Positions 45,768 through 58,224 of a stretch of DNA of 64,000 nt are shown piece after piece (positions within the stretch are counted from its first letter, which is position 1; every line of letters begins with the position of its first letter). A program made the position numbers and the translations under genes. Below the pieces are notes generated by a model that was not told the DNA's origin, ran no database searches, and saw only the letters and a list, made by a program, of their open reading frames with translations. Source of the stretch: Nymphaea colorata (Eukaryota > Streptophyta > Magnoliopsida > Nymphaeales > Nymphaeaceae); contig NC_045144.1 in NCBI RefSeq assembly GCF_008831285.2, positions 23,885,716 to 23,949,715 on the forward strand, in the 5' to 3' direction.

Positions 45768-47034
45768 GTAGGGATAAAATTTAGTATTTTGGTTAGATTT
45801 TATCCTCCAGAAGTTGGATCTCCCCTAATCAGATCCACACTCTAACATGAATTTCTGAAACGAAAGCCGATTCTTACATGTATAAAGTTTCAATTTGGTT
45901 GCGCAACTGTGAACTGAATCCAAATCTTATTATTGTTCATATGTACAGTTTTCCCTTGGATCCAGGTAGAGGATCTGAAGTTGCGATAGTGATAAGGTAA
46001 TTGGAACCTGTTAACATCCTTAAAGACTTTCATTTTCAAGACGGCTTCATAATTCGAAGTAAAGCCTGGTCGCCTGCCAGCCCCTATTCAATCTCCTTGG
46101 GCCAACCCGCTTGGGGATGAGCAGTACTCCATTTATTTGCCTTGAAACTGAAGGAATAAAGTCGGAGGAGAAAAAGTTCCATGACTTTTTTTTTCACTTA
46201 ATTTTGCAGTGAAAATAGACCCAAGGATATCAAATCTGGCCATGCAAACACGTCCTTAAGGATCTGGATGGACAAGATATAACAAGCAAGAAAATGATGT
46301 TGCAGAAACAAGGTAGTGAATGACACAGCCTGAAACAGCTTCCTTTTGGTGAATGTATAATAAGAATTTTATTTCCCTTGATTATCGTCATTTACAATTT
46401 GTATCATGCTGTGGTTCACGGACTAGTATTGAAAGAGGAATGAAGGTAACGTCATAAGTCAAGGACTTGAGTATTACGGCATTTCATCTGTGAGTGTGGA
46501 ATGCCATAATCAACTGACCATAATCAGCTAATGACAATCGTCAGTTGATTATGGATTCATAGTGGAATTCCATAATAAAGAGCCAGCTCAACGCTATAAG
46601 AGGTTATTTGAGAATTCTCAACAACAAGAGCACACTTTTTTCTAAGTGCTCAATAATCTTTAGCCTTATTAACAAGAATGAATACTTTTCTGAAGATGTT
46701 GCTAAAAGGGTAGTCACCATATCATGGAAGGCTCGGGTACAAAGCAGGATCTACCCTGTAATATCGACATAGAACATTTTGCAAGAAGGCAATTTCTTGA
46801 TCATTGGTAACTTCCTGAATTGTGGCCTACTAGAGAGGAGAGAAAAATGTGGGGGACATTTCATTTTCCTATCCAAAATTCAACACAGGCAAAACTAAAT
46901 AAAATAAATTAGAAAATGACAGTGATATTTACCAGGGCGCATCTTAATAACAGGGAGTTGCAAGGATGAAACTAAAGAATTAAAGAGACAATAGTTAGTC
47001 GAAAGAGTTACACAGAGTTAGGTGATAAGAAGAT
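45768..47034. other. Intergenic stretch with a hairpin
   Basis: No gene supported. A 15-bp perfect inverted repeat lies at 46504-46554. Downstream, a CTATAAGAGG word and a short A/T-rich part could belong to a solo LTR, but no partner or duplication was found. Confidence 0.35.
46504..46554. repeat. 15-bp perfect inverted repeat
   Basis: CCATAATCAACTGAC (46504-46518) is complemented exactly by GTCAGTTGATTATGG (46540-46554) around a 21-base spacer. The spacer holds a further CCATAATCAGCT copy of the left arm, and GGAATTCCATAATAAAG follows shortly after. It may be the core of a small MITE or a terminal palindrome of an LTR. Confidence 0.8.
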
Positions 47035-47037
47035 TAA

Positions 47038-47350
47038 GGGGGTGTTTGGATGACAATCTAAAAGCAGGTTTTGGGAGACAAAACCTGGTTTTCTTCAAAA
47101 CATCATTTCAAGAGGGTTTGGATGACATTAAAACTGGGTTTTTGTCAAACCTGGTTTTCACAAAACCTGGTTTTCATAAAGGGCCTGATGAACCTGCTTC
47201 CCCCAGGGTTTTCAGGTAAGGTTAGTTTTTGCTTCTAAACAAAGTTTTTTACTTGTCATCCAAACATCCAAAACTGAATTTTGAACCAGGTTTTAAAAAA
47301 AGTGGTTTTTACAAAACTAGATTTGTAAATGGTGTTATCCAAACACACCC
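47038..47350. mobile_element. Tourist/Harbinger-like MITE, 313 bp
   Basis: The left end GGGGGTGTTTGGATGACA and the complemented right end GGGTGTGTTTGGATAACACC form an imperfect terminal inverted repeat. TAA flanks both sides (47035-47037 and 47351-47353). The interior repeats AAACCTGGTTTTC-like words. No coding capacity beyond a chance 65-codon frame. Same family as the repeat split by copia-1 and the copy at 60700. Confidence 0.85.
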
Positions 47351-47882
47351 TAAATCTTAATTCCATGTCATTTAAGCAATTTCTTTGAAATGAGATCACA
47401 AATTCCTGCGTTCAACTAAATACAAATAGTATAAATTTCCCCAAAAACCTATGGAACAACATGAGGTGGCGTGTAGTAAAGGTGAAGCGGAATGTGAAAG
47501 GCGATTACTTGAGGACTTCAAATCAAAGTCTCGTTATATATATATACCAGACAAGCAGGTCAAGGATAAAAACTAGACCTCTCAAAATTGATAGTAAAAA
47601 AGATTTTATATAATCTAATACAAATATATCTTGAGAATGTTTTGATAAGAAATATATACTAAAGGGATCATTAATTTCTTGAGTATAATAATTTCTCTAC
47701 AGTAATCATAAACATGAATGACAGTTAAAGCATCAAAATTTTAATAGCAGAATAACTAATAATTTTCTTAAACACAGTGATGTTTAATGTTAAATTAGTA
47801 TTTGCAAATATATTAGAATGTTCATATGTTGTTTAAATTATTTTTTAACAATAACTAAAGAGGCTTTGTTTAGCTTTGTTTT

Positions 47883-47888
<6 letters not shown>

Positions 47889-47974
<86 letters not shown>
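47889..47974. repeat. (TA)n(CA)n microsatellite
   Basis: About 27 TA units followed by about 15 CA units, directly visible. Confidence 0.95.
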
Positions 47975-47976
<2 letters not shown>

Positions 47977-48358
47977 AAAGTCAATTATATATGGTTGCAC
48001 TATTAAGGTAACTGACTAGTTTCTAAGACCTAAGTTTTTAGTTAAAGAACGAGGGTTAAGTATCAACGATACGGTTCTCAAAGGGTTATTGGGTCAGGTC
48101 TATCCACATCTGAATCCAACAAAGAAACTAACCCACTTACTGATAATGTTGGGTCTGAATCTGGTGATAGATCTATCTAATGGAACAACCTGGTGCTAGT
48201 GTCAGAGCCAGAAATCTGTGGCCAAGGGGCACATTGAGGCATACCTTAGTACAGTAGAGTCAATTCATATGGTTTGACCCGGGACCCGAGTCAATTTCCC
48301 ATTTACAATACTTCATTCCTAAGGGCACATTTGATTGATCGAATCAGTATTCCTATGA

Positions 48359-48483
48359 GGCGTTTGGTAACAGGAATGCTGCATTCTTTGAAAGCAGTAT
48401 TCCATGCATGCATGTGTTTTGCTTAATAACACAAGCAAGGAAGATGAACTTCCAAAAACACAGCATTCCTGTTACAAAAGGGC
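48359..48483. mobile_element. MITE with GTAACAGGAATGCTG termini, about 125 bp
   Basis: Left GGCGTTTGGTAACAGGAATG and complemented right GCCCTTTTGTAACAGGAATG form an inverted repeat that extends to CTG. The GTTTGG start places it with the other Tourist-like elements. Flanking trinucleotides do not match cleanly. Confidence 0.65.
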
Positions 48484-48705
48484 AATCTAGTGTGCTCTTA
48501 CCAAAGTATAGTTCAAAGTCATAGAGCTCAAAATGTGAGAGTTTAGTTATGTGCTTAGGGTTTAGACATGTACTGAACATGTAAGGAGGGCCAGGTACAT
48601 AGTTAAGTGTCATAGTTTCTAACATTGGAACCAAAGCTGCTAATGGGTAGGTTGTCATCTACTGACCAGGAGCCCGATCCCAATGTGTGAATAGGTTGGG
48701 TTGTA

Positions 48706-48849
48706 ATATTTGTTAACAGATCTGGTTCAACATTTGGATCTGGGGTCCCACACATGAAAATTCATGTAACTTAAGCGATATTTGTTACCAGATCTGGTTC
48801 AACATCTAGATCCAGGGTCTCACACATGCAAATGCATGTAACTTAAGAC
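48706..48849. repeat. 72-bp tandem duplication
   Basis: Copies start at 48706 and 48778 (ATATTTGTTAMCAGATCTGG) and end ATGTAACTTAAG. A wider similarity exists between 48663-48705 and 49010-49052 (AGGAGCCC ... GAATAGGTTGGGTTRTAA), suggesting an older, larger duplication. Confidence 0.8.
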
Positions 48850-51765
48850 GAGAGGGGTAGATGGAAGAGTTAGTTTTGTAGCAAAGATTGTTAGAAATCT
48901 TTAGAGGCATATAAAAAGGTTGGCTACATGGTTAAATGCTCTTATTTTTAATTTTTAATTTCTTTTTTTGATAAGACCAAAACTGTAAAGGGGAAAGTTG
49001 GAATCTATTAGATCAGGAGCCCAAGCCTGGTGTGAGAATAGGTTGGGTTATAACAGAAAAAAAGACTGAAGTTTTTCCTCCAATTTCAAGCTAAAGTATT
49101 GTACGCTCGTGATTGGGTAACTAATAGTCGGTTGCATCTTGTACAGTGAGCAAAACAGGGCAACCAAGTAAACCCTAATGTACAAGAGTAGCCACAAACG
49201 TGCCTTGAAACTTTTCTAGGACAATTCTATTCAGGTTTGATTTTTGAAATTTCCTTCTTTTTTAGATTCTCAAAATCAATTTATATTGTCCTCTTTCCAA
49301 TGGTTACACCGGATGCAGGAATGTCTCATGAACGAAGGGCAGTAGAGGCAGGAAACTGTTTGATTAAACTTCTCGAGGCCTCACATGGAACAAGATCTGG
49401 AATTTCCAACCACAGCCAGCCACTGTTGATGGTGCAGGTGTTGTCTCATCGACCATTTAAGGCGGCCATCATACACAGTCTTTTTGCAAGTCCAGGAAAG
49501 GTCAGAGTAGCGTATATAGTTCATGTTTCTCAAGTTGGAAAAGAGAATGTCACCAAATTGGAAAGCATCTTCAAGGACAAACAATTACATCTATGTGGGC
49601 TCAAATCTACTGAGCAGACAATCTTCAGAGCCCCACTTAGTGCAAGCTGAGTCTACCGAATCTTGAACTGAAATTTGGAATTTTTTTGCCATTGCATCAG
49701 CCAGACACGCTTCAGAGTTTTTTTTTTTTTCAAGGGTGAAAATGATCCATGATGTGCAACCATCCAAGAGGTAGGAAGTCATAAATGAGAAACCTAACTC
49801 ATGGGAAATAGACATTTTAATTCAGCCCTTTGGCTTCTGGGATTTAGCCTGTTGTGGTGCAGGTAAGCATGAAAAGGCCTAACCTAATAATGGAGCTTAA
49901 TTCAAATGAGGCCAGGAAAAACTCCACCATCCAAAGTGATTGTTATCAATGGCGATGAGTTTGGTTGTTCTGACATATTTGATGGGATGTCACTGATTGA
50001 ACAGCTTAAACATAATTAATTGGATATTTGACAAATTCAATCAACCATCCAACTCGTACTGCTTTGGATTTGAATCTCATTTAGAAACCAAATCAGGATA
50101 TTGTTCAAATGTAGTTTACCTACCTAACCATCCAAATGAGTTCAGATTCAGTTCAAAATTTGACTGAGGCCAAAAATTGACATCCCAAGGGAGACGCCGG
50201 TGTTTTTCTTCCTCAAGCCGTTTTATGACCTCTCTCTCTCTCTCTCTCATACATGCATGCGCATATAGCTAATCATATGCATGCACGGAAAATCTTCTTG
50301 TCCAGAAAATATTCTATCACAGTAAGATCATTGTCCTGCAGAACTGAGATCTTTTGTCATACAAAACATCTTGCTCAATTTCATAGGAAAGAATGCTCAT
50401 ATAAAGAAGGAAGCAGAGCAAAAGACAAACGAAAAAAATAGATAATATAAAATATTTGTTTCTTTTTCTATTTAATCTCTTCAGAATTTAAAATTACATT
50501 CTTATTTCTGTGGACTCAGCTGTGCATAAGATGATTTAACCATGAAATGTTTAGCATGCCAATATAAGTCAATTGTCCAGAGATGTTTAGTTGGCAACGA
50601 GGAATAATGAACAAAAGGTTCATTGCCGAACAGTGGCCCTCCATTTTAATTAGGGCAAACTTTGACTGAATCAGTATCGAGGTCGAGTCAGAAGTGAGTC
50701 GCCAGATGTCCCAAGGACTCTAGAATATCAATCTGTATGAAATATAGATGGAGTTTCTCTTCTCCATCTGAATGCAATTACGAGATAGTTATATTCAACC
50801 GGTTCCTGGTTGTTACAGTGACAGACAATCCTGATTGTCAATCTCTTGACAGTCAAAAGTACAAAAGTAAGACTAGAATGTAGAGATAAAATTATATGTA
50901 AAGTCTCTTTTATCTGAACCGGTGTTTAAAAACTCAGCCAAGTTATTCGAACAGATTTGGTCCTCAACCTGGACCAAAAAATGGAAAAAATAGAACTGAC
51001 ACGATTCCACCAAGTCAGTAAGTCACAGGTTCCTCGTGATTCATGCATATGATGCAAGTGCATATACTAAACAAATATGTGAAATTTATATTAAAATGAA
51101 AAGGCTTCCTTCTGCCGCAGATCAATCATATCATTTTCTGAAACCGAATTCTTGCTATATGCATTGCAATCTTTTGACTTAACTAGTTGTTCTTCCATTC
51201 TCATTGGGTCGAATAGAAAGGACTGGATCAGGGGATTGGAAAGTAGGCTGGAAGGGAGAGTCCTGGGTGCATGCTACGGCAGATGCAGGATTTGTCTTTT
51301 AGTTTCCGCTTCACTAAGGAGAATCCCACCGATTACATTTTACCCCTGCTGCCTCTGTTTTGATTAGCAGCTCTTTTAGCTTTTCCTTTCTGGTTACTTC
51401 TATTTTTTGTGTACTTGTTCATAGTGTATTTTTTTCTTATCTTTGTTGAATAAAAAAAATCAGAGTGCTCCTCCAGCAGGTTTGATGTGGAAATGATATT
51501 AAATTGTGTGTGTATATATACAATATTAACCATATTATATATAACATATCCATGTCATAGTAACATTTAAGACACTATTATATAATATATACCTTTGTGT
51601 ATATATTTTATGCACAAACTAAAGTCAAAACCAGGCTTAGTCCTGAGTTGACCCAGTAAATCATAAGTCAATTGACTCAATGTCAGTACTAAGTTATAGG
51701 TTTTAAACCTTGATCTGAACAACAAAACTATGTGATAATTAAACTACCGAATCCACTTTCTAGTT
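48850..51765. other. Intergenic stretch, no gene supported
   Basis: The longest frame is 49237-49650 plus, 137 codons, with balanced composition but no recognised domain and a weak ATG context. A (TC)n tract lies at 50230-50249. The rest is AT-rich. Confidence 0.4.
49237..49650 (+). other. Unassigned 137-codon open frame
   Basis: From about residue 22 onward (VTPDAGMSHERRAVEAGNCL) the composition is less biased than chance frames nearby. No family, signal peptide or membrane segment is recognised after the Phe-rich start. It may be an exon fragment of an unknown gene or chance. No splice sites were firmly placed. Confidence 0.2.
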
Positions 51766-52003
51766 TGTTTAACTAGTCCCTAACAATTATTTAACTGTAA
51801 AACTGAATTTGTAACTAGCTTTCTCTAGAACCATCTGTATAGTTGTTTGTTAACAGAATTCTTTTGTTGTAAATATATATACATATCTTCACCATTGAAA
51901 TGAAATGATATGTAACACACTATTATGTGTTTCTACTCTTTCTTTCTGCTTTTCTGTTTCTCTTCTTTCTATACTATTATTCATAGCCTGTGTCAAAGTG
52001 ACA
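51766..52003 (+). repeat. Copia-2 5' LTR
   Basis: Shares CCTAACAATTAT, GTAACTAGCTTTCT and AGAACCATYTGT with the right copy. Its first 25 bases are less well aligned, so the start is approximate. Confidence 0.8.
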
Positions 52004-52099
52004 TCATATCAGAGCTTTGAAGAAGCACATCTCTAGACATAAGTTCAGAAGCAAGCATTCCACAAGATCAATCAGCAGTTCATGATTCAACTCTGCACT

Positions 52100-52740
52100 A
52101 GAAAATTATACAATAGCCAAATCCTTCGCTAAGGATTACTACTGCATTTCTCATGGATCAAATTATATTCCTTGGACCAAGGCTGCAAGTCCTTACCTCT
52201 ATGGCAAATGCAGACTTGACTATGTTACCGGAAAGACTCCACCTCCATCCAAAGAAGATCCCAGCTATGGTGAATGGGAAGCCAATAACAGATTGGTCAT
52301 GGCATGGCTCCTAAATTCAATGGAGCCCAATATTCAGAGGGTTTTCTATTCCTTTACTTTGCAAACGAAATCTGGTATTCAACTCTCAGAAATCTATGGC
52401 AAGAAGCATAACCTAGCTAGGGTATACCAAAAATAAATGTTGGCAATATTGATACCCTTCAACAAAGACTTGAAGAAGATAGAATCTTCAAATTGCTTGC
52501 TGGACTGAGCCATGATTTGGAAGCTCTTCAAATTCAGGTATTAATGAGCTATCCTTTACCTTCATTCAATACAATTTGTTCGATGATTCAATTGGAAGAA
52601 ACTCGGTGAAAGATTATGATCCAAGAAGATCAAAACAAAACCAGTGAAACCCACAATCAAGAATAGGCAGCCTTCAAGATTGACATATTCCTCGAAGCAC
52701 AATCCAGCAGATTCAAGAAATCGATCAAGGCCTCATCAGA
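52100..52740 (+). pseudogene. Copia-2 gag pseudogene
   Basis: The plus strand reads AYLYGKCRLDYVTGK-type text (from about 52180), then EDPSYGEWEANNRLVMAWLL, SMEPNIQRVFYSF, IYGKKHNLARVYQ and a stop, and in later frames FNKDLKK. LDYVTGKTPPP...WLLNSMEP is the conserved start of a widespread plant copia gag. Frameshifts and a deletion follow. A zinc-knuckle remnant, CTYCKRHGTP, appears at about 52746. Confidence 0.85.
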
Positions 52741-52741
52741 A

Positions 52742-53371
52742 ATGCACTTATTGCAAAAGGCATGGCACACCAAAAATAAATGTCGGCACTTGAATGGCAT
52801 ACCTAAAAAAGGAAAAGGCATTGAAGGAGCAGATAAAGATCTTCTCAATCAAAAAAATTTATCAAAACTTGCGAAGCTTTTTCACCAAGAATGTCAGTCC
52901 AATATTGTAATAACAAGGTCACAGCCTTCAGCATCCAATTCCACTGACTTTAATGAGACTACAAGTAAGTCATTTCTCTTATCCATTAATTCCAATTTTG
53001 ACACATGGATATTAGATAGCGGTCCTACTAAGCATATTACTGGTGACACAAGAAAATTAATACAACTAAAACATGGACACAAATCATATGTCCAAATGGT
53101 GGATGGTTCTTTAACAAAAATTATAGGTGTTGGTAAATTCCCACATAATGGCAAATCTGGTCAAAGTAATGTGTTATATGTGAAAGACTTCTCAAACAAC
53201 TTGCTTTCTATTAGCAAGTTAACTCATTATCAAAATTGTGAAGTTACTTTTTCTACAAAGAGAGCCCCACTAGTGGATTACATAACACAGAAGAAGATTG
53301 GTGAGGGGTACAAGTCAGGCGTCCTCTACATCATCAGCTTACAACCTGTCAAAGCTCTCTTTCAACAATGA
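52742..53371 (+). pseudogene. Copia-2 zinc-knuckle end and protease region
   Basis: An open stretch of 209 codons. It carries FDTWILDSGPTKHITGD at about residue 85-100: the protease active-site triad DSG is present, while the usual Ala-Ser after it is changed. GVGKFPHNGKSGQSNVLYVK and NNLLSISKLT belong to the conserved protease/pre-integrase segment. The open frame is the longest in the element, but its start is out of frame with gag and it is isolated from downstream integrase by stops. Confidence 0.8.
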
Positions 53372-54200
53372 ACAAAGAACTCCATCATTTGTGGCACTGC
53401 AGATCTAGCAGGGCATCCACCAAAAGGAGAGTTCTAGTTTTTGGTTTAAAAGTTTGTTGTCAACTTTGTGAGGCATGTGAATATGCCAAGTCAACTAGGT
53501 GTTCTTTTCCAACATAAGAAATAAGCAGTAGTGAATGCTTTGAACTAATTCATACTGATGTATGCGACCAGCTCCCATAACTTCCAAGTTGATTTTTTGT
53601 TACTTCGTGTTGTTCATTGATGACAAATCAAGGCTGTGCTGGATCTATCTTTTGAAAGGAAGAATGAAATGTTTAGTTACTTTAAATAATTCCATAAGAT
53701 GATTGAAACAAAAGTTTGCAAAAATATCAAAAAATTCAAATCAGACAATGGTATAGAATTCATGAATTCTATATTTGATGTTTTCTTTATGGAGCATGAA
53801 ATCTCACCACAAACCACATGTCCAAGCATGGCTCAACAGAATGGCATTTCTGAAAAGCAGAACCGCCATCTTCTAAACATGGTATGCTCTTAATGTTTCA
53901 CATGAACATTCCTAGTGAGTTCTGGTCAGATGCTATTACTACTACATCTTATATAATTAACAGAGCACCAAGTATATTACTCAACAATTTGAGTCCTTTT
54001 GAGATTTTGCATGACAGAAGGCCATCTATTAATAATATAAAAGTATTCGGCTCCACCTGTGTTGTTGATATTCCAAGCAAATTCATAAATAAACTTGAAG
54101 GGAGAGATGCCAAATGTGCATTCTTGGGCTATTCAACAACTCAAAAAGTTACAGATACAACTCGAGCTCTAACAAATATTACATATCTCGAGATGTAAAA
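53372..54200 (+). pseudogene. Copia-2 integrase pseudogene
   Basis: Beginning with an ELHHLWHCR-type zinc-binding piece, then KFKSDNGIEFMNSIFDVFF and PSMAQQNGISEKQNRHLL (about 53699-53893), and IPSEFWSDAITTTSYIINRA with LSPFEILHDRRPSINNIKVF (53884-54198). The catalytic D(N)G and the QQNG...E region are visible. A frame change near 53890 and stops upstream break it. Confidence 0.85.
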
Positions 54201-54629
54201 TTCTTCAAAAATGTGCCATATCTCCCACTAAGTCAGAGGGAGAGCATTAGTGGATGATCCCATTACCTACGTCTGAACTGCAAAACATGAACAGTCCGAT
54301 CATATATTATAGGACACAACAAGAGGTGAATGACATGCCATCACCACCATAGGAGAGCTGTCAACATAGCAGCAGCCAACAACATGAACAGCAGAATGAG
54401 GAAATCAATAAACATATTTCTTGCTGATCTTTAACAACCACAACTATAAAGATCAACTAGAGAATTTAAAATGCCAGCAAGATTCAAAGATTTTCACAAG
54501 GAAATCCAATCAATAGTCATTGATGAATGACGTACAACTGAACAATTTCTCATAAAAATATCAAGCTTATTTGTCCAAAATATATTCAGTAAGAGAGCCA
54601 AAGGACTTCACAAAAGCTAACAATTAGTC

Positions 54630-55500
54630 AGAATGGCATGCATCCATGGATGTGGAACTACAGACATTAAGAAAAATAAGACGTGGGATGCAATATGCAT
54701 ACCTAGAGGAAAACAAGCAATGGGGTGTCGAGGGACCTACAAAATCAAGTATAACAACCAGGAATAGAGAGACAAATTCAAAGCGAGGGATGTCGCCAAG
54801 GGATATACACAAAAAGAAGGAATTGAATTTCATGTGACATTCCCCCTTGTTAACAAGATGAACACAATAAAGACAATTCTGTCAGTAGCTGCTATCAAAC
54901 GCTGGTCCTTACAATAATTATATGTAAAAAATGTGTTTCTGAATGGAGATTTAGATGAACTGATATATATGGATCTCCCACCTGGAGTTGAAGTGAAGAC
55001 AGTTCCAAATGCTGCATGCAAACTTAAAAATCTTTATATGGACTGAAACAGTCCCCACACGTACATCACTCCAAACTAAGCAGCAAGCTTATGGAAATTG
55101 GATATAAGTAGAGCACTGCAGACCACTCACTATTTACACACATAACAAATCAAGGGACTTGTATAGCAGTTTTCCATGTGGATGATATATTATTAGCATG
55201 AGATGATGAAAAATTTATGCAAGCCACCAAACAAATTATAACTGAGAGCTTTGAAATAAAGGATCTTGTAGCTCTACGCTACTTCTTAGAGATAGAAGTA
55301 GCTTAGTCCAGAAAAGGAATCTTTATTTGCTAGTGAAAATACTTGCTAGACCTACTAAAGGAAACTGGTATGCTTAATGCAAAAATGGCAGATACACCAA
55401 TGGAAGTCAATGTGAAGCTATGAAAGGAAACATATCCAGGATCAAGAAAGTTATGGGTGTCCAACTGGAAAACTGAGTTCTTACTTTCAGACATATTATA
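54630..55500 (+). pseudogene. Copia-2 reverse transcriptase pseudogene
   Basis: Shifting frames give KARDVAKGYTQKEGIEFHVT, KMNTIKTILSVAAIKRWSLQ, then a stop, [20 protein letters not shown], and FHVDDILLA, where the usual YVDD is HVDD, followed by a stop and DDEKFMQATKQIITESFEIK. The order is normal for a copia RT. Several stops make it dead. Confidence 0.85.
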
Positions 55501-55599
55501 TGCAGTGAATTCACTAGGCAAATTTATGCAAATTCCTAGAAAACATCTATAATCACTGCACTGAATTGTAGGATACCTAAAAGGTACACCAAACAAAAG

Positions 55600-56105
55600 A
55601 TCGTCATGAATAGAAGTGGAAATCTGAATGTGATAGGTTATTTAGATGTAGATTGGGTTCGTGGCCCTGACAAAAAATCAATAACAGATTACGGTAGCTT
55701 TATTGGCGATAATTTAGTCACACAGAGATGTAAAAACCAACATGTAGTATCAAAATCAAGTGCTAAGGCTGAATATCGTGCAATGTTATTGGACAACTTG
55801 TGAGCTACTGTAAATAAAATACATATTGTTTGATATAGGCATTAAGCTGGACAAATGAATGGAATTAAGGTGCGATAATAGAGCTGCTATGTACATCAGT
55901 TATAATCTAGTTTTTCATGAAAAGACTAAGCACATCAAAATGGACTGCCATTTTCTTAGAGAAAATATTCAAAAGTATGAAATTCATTAACTTATGTAAA
56001 AAGCAATGAACAACTAGCCGATGTTTTCACTAAACCACTATCAAAGGAAAACTACACCAACATAATCAACAAGTTGGGAATTTCAGAAGCAAAGGTTACC
56101 AACTT
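55600..56105 (+). pseudogene. Copia-2 RNase H pseudogene
   Basis: NVIGYLDVDWVRGPDKKSIT and VVSKSSAKAEYRAM (55606-55803), then MYISYNLVFHEKTKHIKMDC at about 55890. Catalytic Asp and Glu positions are recognisable, but stops split the domain. It ends just before the polypurine tract at about 56103. Confidence 0.85.
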
Positions 56106-56113
56106 GAGGAAAG

Positions 56114-56342
56114 TGTTAGTGAGATATCTATGCCTAACAATTATATAACTGCACAACTGCATATGTAACTAGCTTTCTTTAGAACCATTTGTCCAGCTAC
56201 ATTTTAACAGAATTATTCTGCTGTAAGTATATATATACATATCTACACCATTGAAAAGAAATGCTACATAGCTTACCTTTCTGCATTTTTGGTTATTCTA
56301 CTTCTTTCCATACTTTTCTTCACAGCGTGTATCAAAATGAAA
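56114..56342 (+). repeat. Copia-2 3' LTR
   Basis: Begins TGTTAGTGAGATATC after the purine tract and matches the left LTR through TATCAAAATGA. Its end is placed by alignment to the left copy. Confidence 0.82.
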
Positions 56343-57600
56343 TGATGCTTAGCATCCGGTCTTGTCCCATACATGTTCCTATTTTTTGACAATAAATTAA
56401 AGGATGTGAGCTTATCTTCTCGAATTTCTTTGATTGAAGAATACCATAGAAAGCCCATCATGTCTGCAAATTTATTTGCACACGTCAATGCAGGTAGCTT
56501 TTCTTTGATTTCTGAATAAACAAGGTAAGGAACACTTCTTGGCCTTAGAATCAACCTCAAAATCAAAGGGTAAAGAGAAAATTGATAAGACATTCTAACC
56601 TAGACATGCCTCTCTACCAATTGTTTCCATAGAGACAAACACTACATTCAATTTCTTATCAGCAAGGTTTTTCTCCCAGTACTTCTCTACAAGTTCATCC
56701 TCTTAAAGAAAATCAAGAACTTTATAAAATGAATTTTAAATAATTATGCTATTTTTTCTATTAAGGGAAATTGTTAGAAGTTTATGGCAGTTTAGCAATT
56801 GATATTGGTTTCAGGTTTTTTTTATTATTTTTGTGTATTTAACTCTTGATATATTTTGCACATGGTTGAACCACAACTCAGACCATGAATTGCTAATTAC
56901 ATTTCGGGTGACAATGTGTTTGACATGTACTTTCCATGGGAAGCATCACCTAGAAGATCAGCACTTCACATTCTTCGTTCTAAACAGTTTATATATTATG
57001 AGAAATTGAGAGAGAACAATTTCAAGAGGGAAACAAATGTACTGAAATAGGACAAGAAAAAGATACAGTGAAAAAAAAGTCTGACCTAAAGAGGAGAGTA
57101 GAAATTCAGCTGAACTTTTTATGTGAACAATCTCCAAAAAACTTGATTGGACTAGCAACTAGGTTCAATTTCCACAATCACTCAAAAAAGCTGAAACAAA
57201 AGGATAGAAAAGTACTCTTCATCGTAACCAGTGCCTAAACTAGACGCTAACCAAAACTATTCTCAACTAAAACAAAGCTTCAAAAACATCTGTAAATGCC
57301 TAATACTAACCAACCATAACCTAAACGTGGCGCTTAAATAATGTGAGAAATTAGTTGTTCAAGAGAAAAAAATGTTTGTACATTAGTGATTAGAATACCC
57401 AATTCCCAAATCAAACTGACACACCCAAATCAAAAGCAGAACAAGAGAAAGAAGGGGAAGAGAGAGTAAGAGGGACATCAACTAATTTTTTTTATGATCA
57501 GCAGCCAAATTCACCAGATATGACAGACTACATATGCACAATGCTGAAATAAAATGCATCTGCAAAAGGAAGAAAAATTGAATAGTGAACAAGAAGACAC
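56343..57600. other. Intergenic stretch, no gene supported
   Basis: AT-rich DNA with short frames only. The longest minus frame (56273-56593, 106 codons) overlaps the copia-2 LTR and shows no domain. Confidence 0.4.
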
Positions 57601-57881
57601 TAGAGATTGGATTGGTTTGTGCCTTTTCTGTTGAACTTCCTTGAACTAACACTTGCAGGAAGTAGAAAACAAGAGCAAAGAAAACAAGGATGTTTCACAA
57701 AGTTCACTTCATTGCATTCACCTTACTTCAACCGAAAAAAGGTCTATATAGTGCCATTACATATGAGTATAACTCATAGAAAAAAATCCATAATTAAAGT
57801 CCATCATTCTGTGCATTTCTATCCACTATTCATTCATTATTCTCAACATGATACCTCAACTCTTCTTAATGATGACACCAC

Positions 57882-57889
57882 TATTTATA
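57882..57889 (-). promoter_or_regulatory. TATA box of copia-3 LTR (candidate)
   Basis: The minus strand reads CTATAAATAGT about 325 bases inside the LTR start, a consensus plant TATA box in the place expected of an LTR promoter. Inference from position and sequence only. Confidence 0.4.
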
Positions 57890-58049
57890 GTTATTCTACT
57901 ACTGCACAAAACTAGAGACTGCTTGCATGCTCGGATGGACCAAAACAACTATTGCCATCTTCATTATATCGCTATCCTATACTAAAGACACTTGGCAACA
58001 TGATCACCTACACCATTGACTAACCACATTTCTAAACCAAGAGACTCTT

Positions 58050-58212
58050 TAACCATAAGGAAAATCACCCTACTTTCCATATGACACTTTCAATCTTTCA
58101 ACACACACATAAGAATCACTACATTTTTTAACATCTATTTATTTCCCCATTAGCATAATTTGGATGACCCTTTGCTTGCCTCACTAACTCTCATTCGAAA
58201 CGTCAAACCACA
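58050..58212 (-). repeat. Copia-3 3' LTR, matched part
   Basis: Aligned with 59349-59504. It begins TGTGGTTTGACG immediately after a polypurine tract (CAAGGGGGAAG, minus, about 58216-58226). Confidence 0.7.
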
Positions 58213-58224
58213 TTTCTTCCCCCT

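Larger units (their letters stand above)
51766..56342 (+). mobile_element. Ty1/copia LTR retrotransposon 2, degenerate
   Basis: Related direct repeats (51766-52003 and 56114-56342) flank gag, protease, integrase, RT and RNase H in copia order on the plus strand. The left LTR is followed by a degenerate tRNA-iMet site (TCATATCAGAGC). The right LTR is preceded by a purine tract (TTGAGGAAAG) and begins TGTTAG. No matching target duplication could be read. Every coding block has stops or frameshifts. It is a different lineage from copia-1, judged by its gag. Confidence 0.9.

Noticed and set aside
46600-46830. Possible solo LTR with CTATAAGAGG promoter word
   Set aside because: No TG...CA ends, partner copy or target duplication could be found; kept only as a remark on the hairpin.
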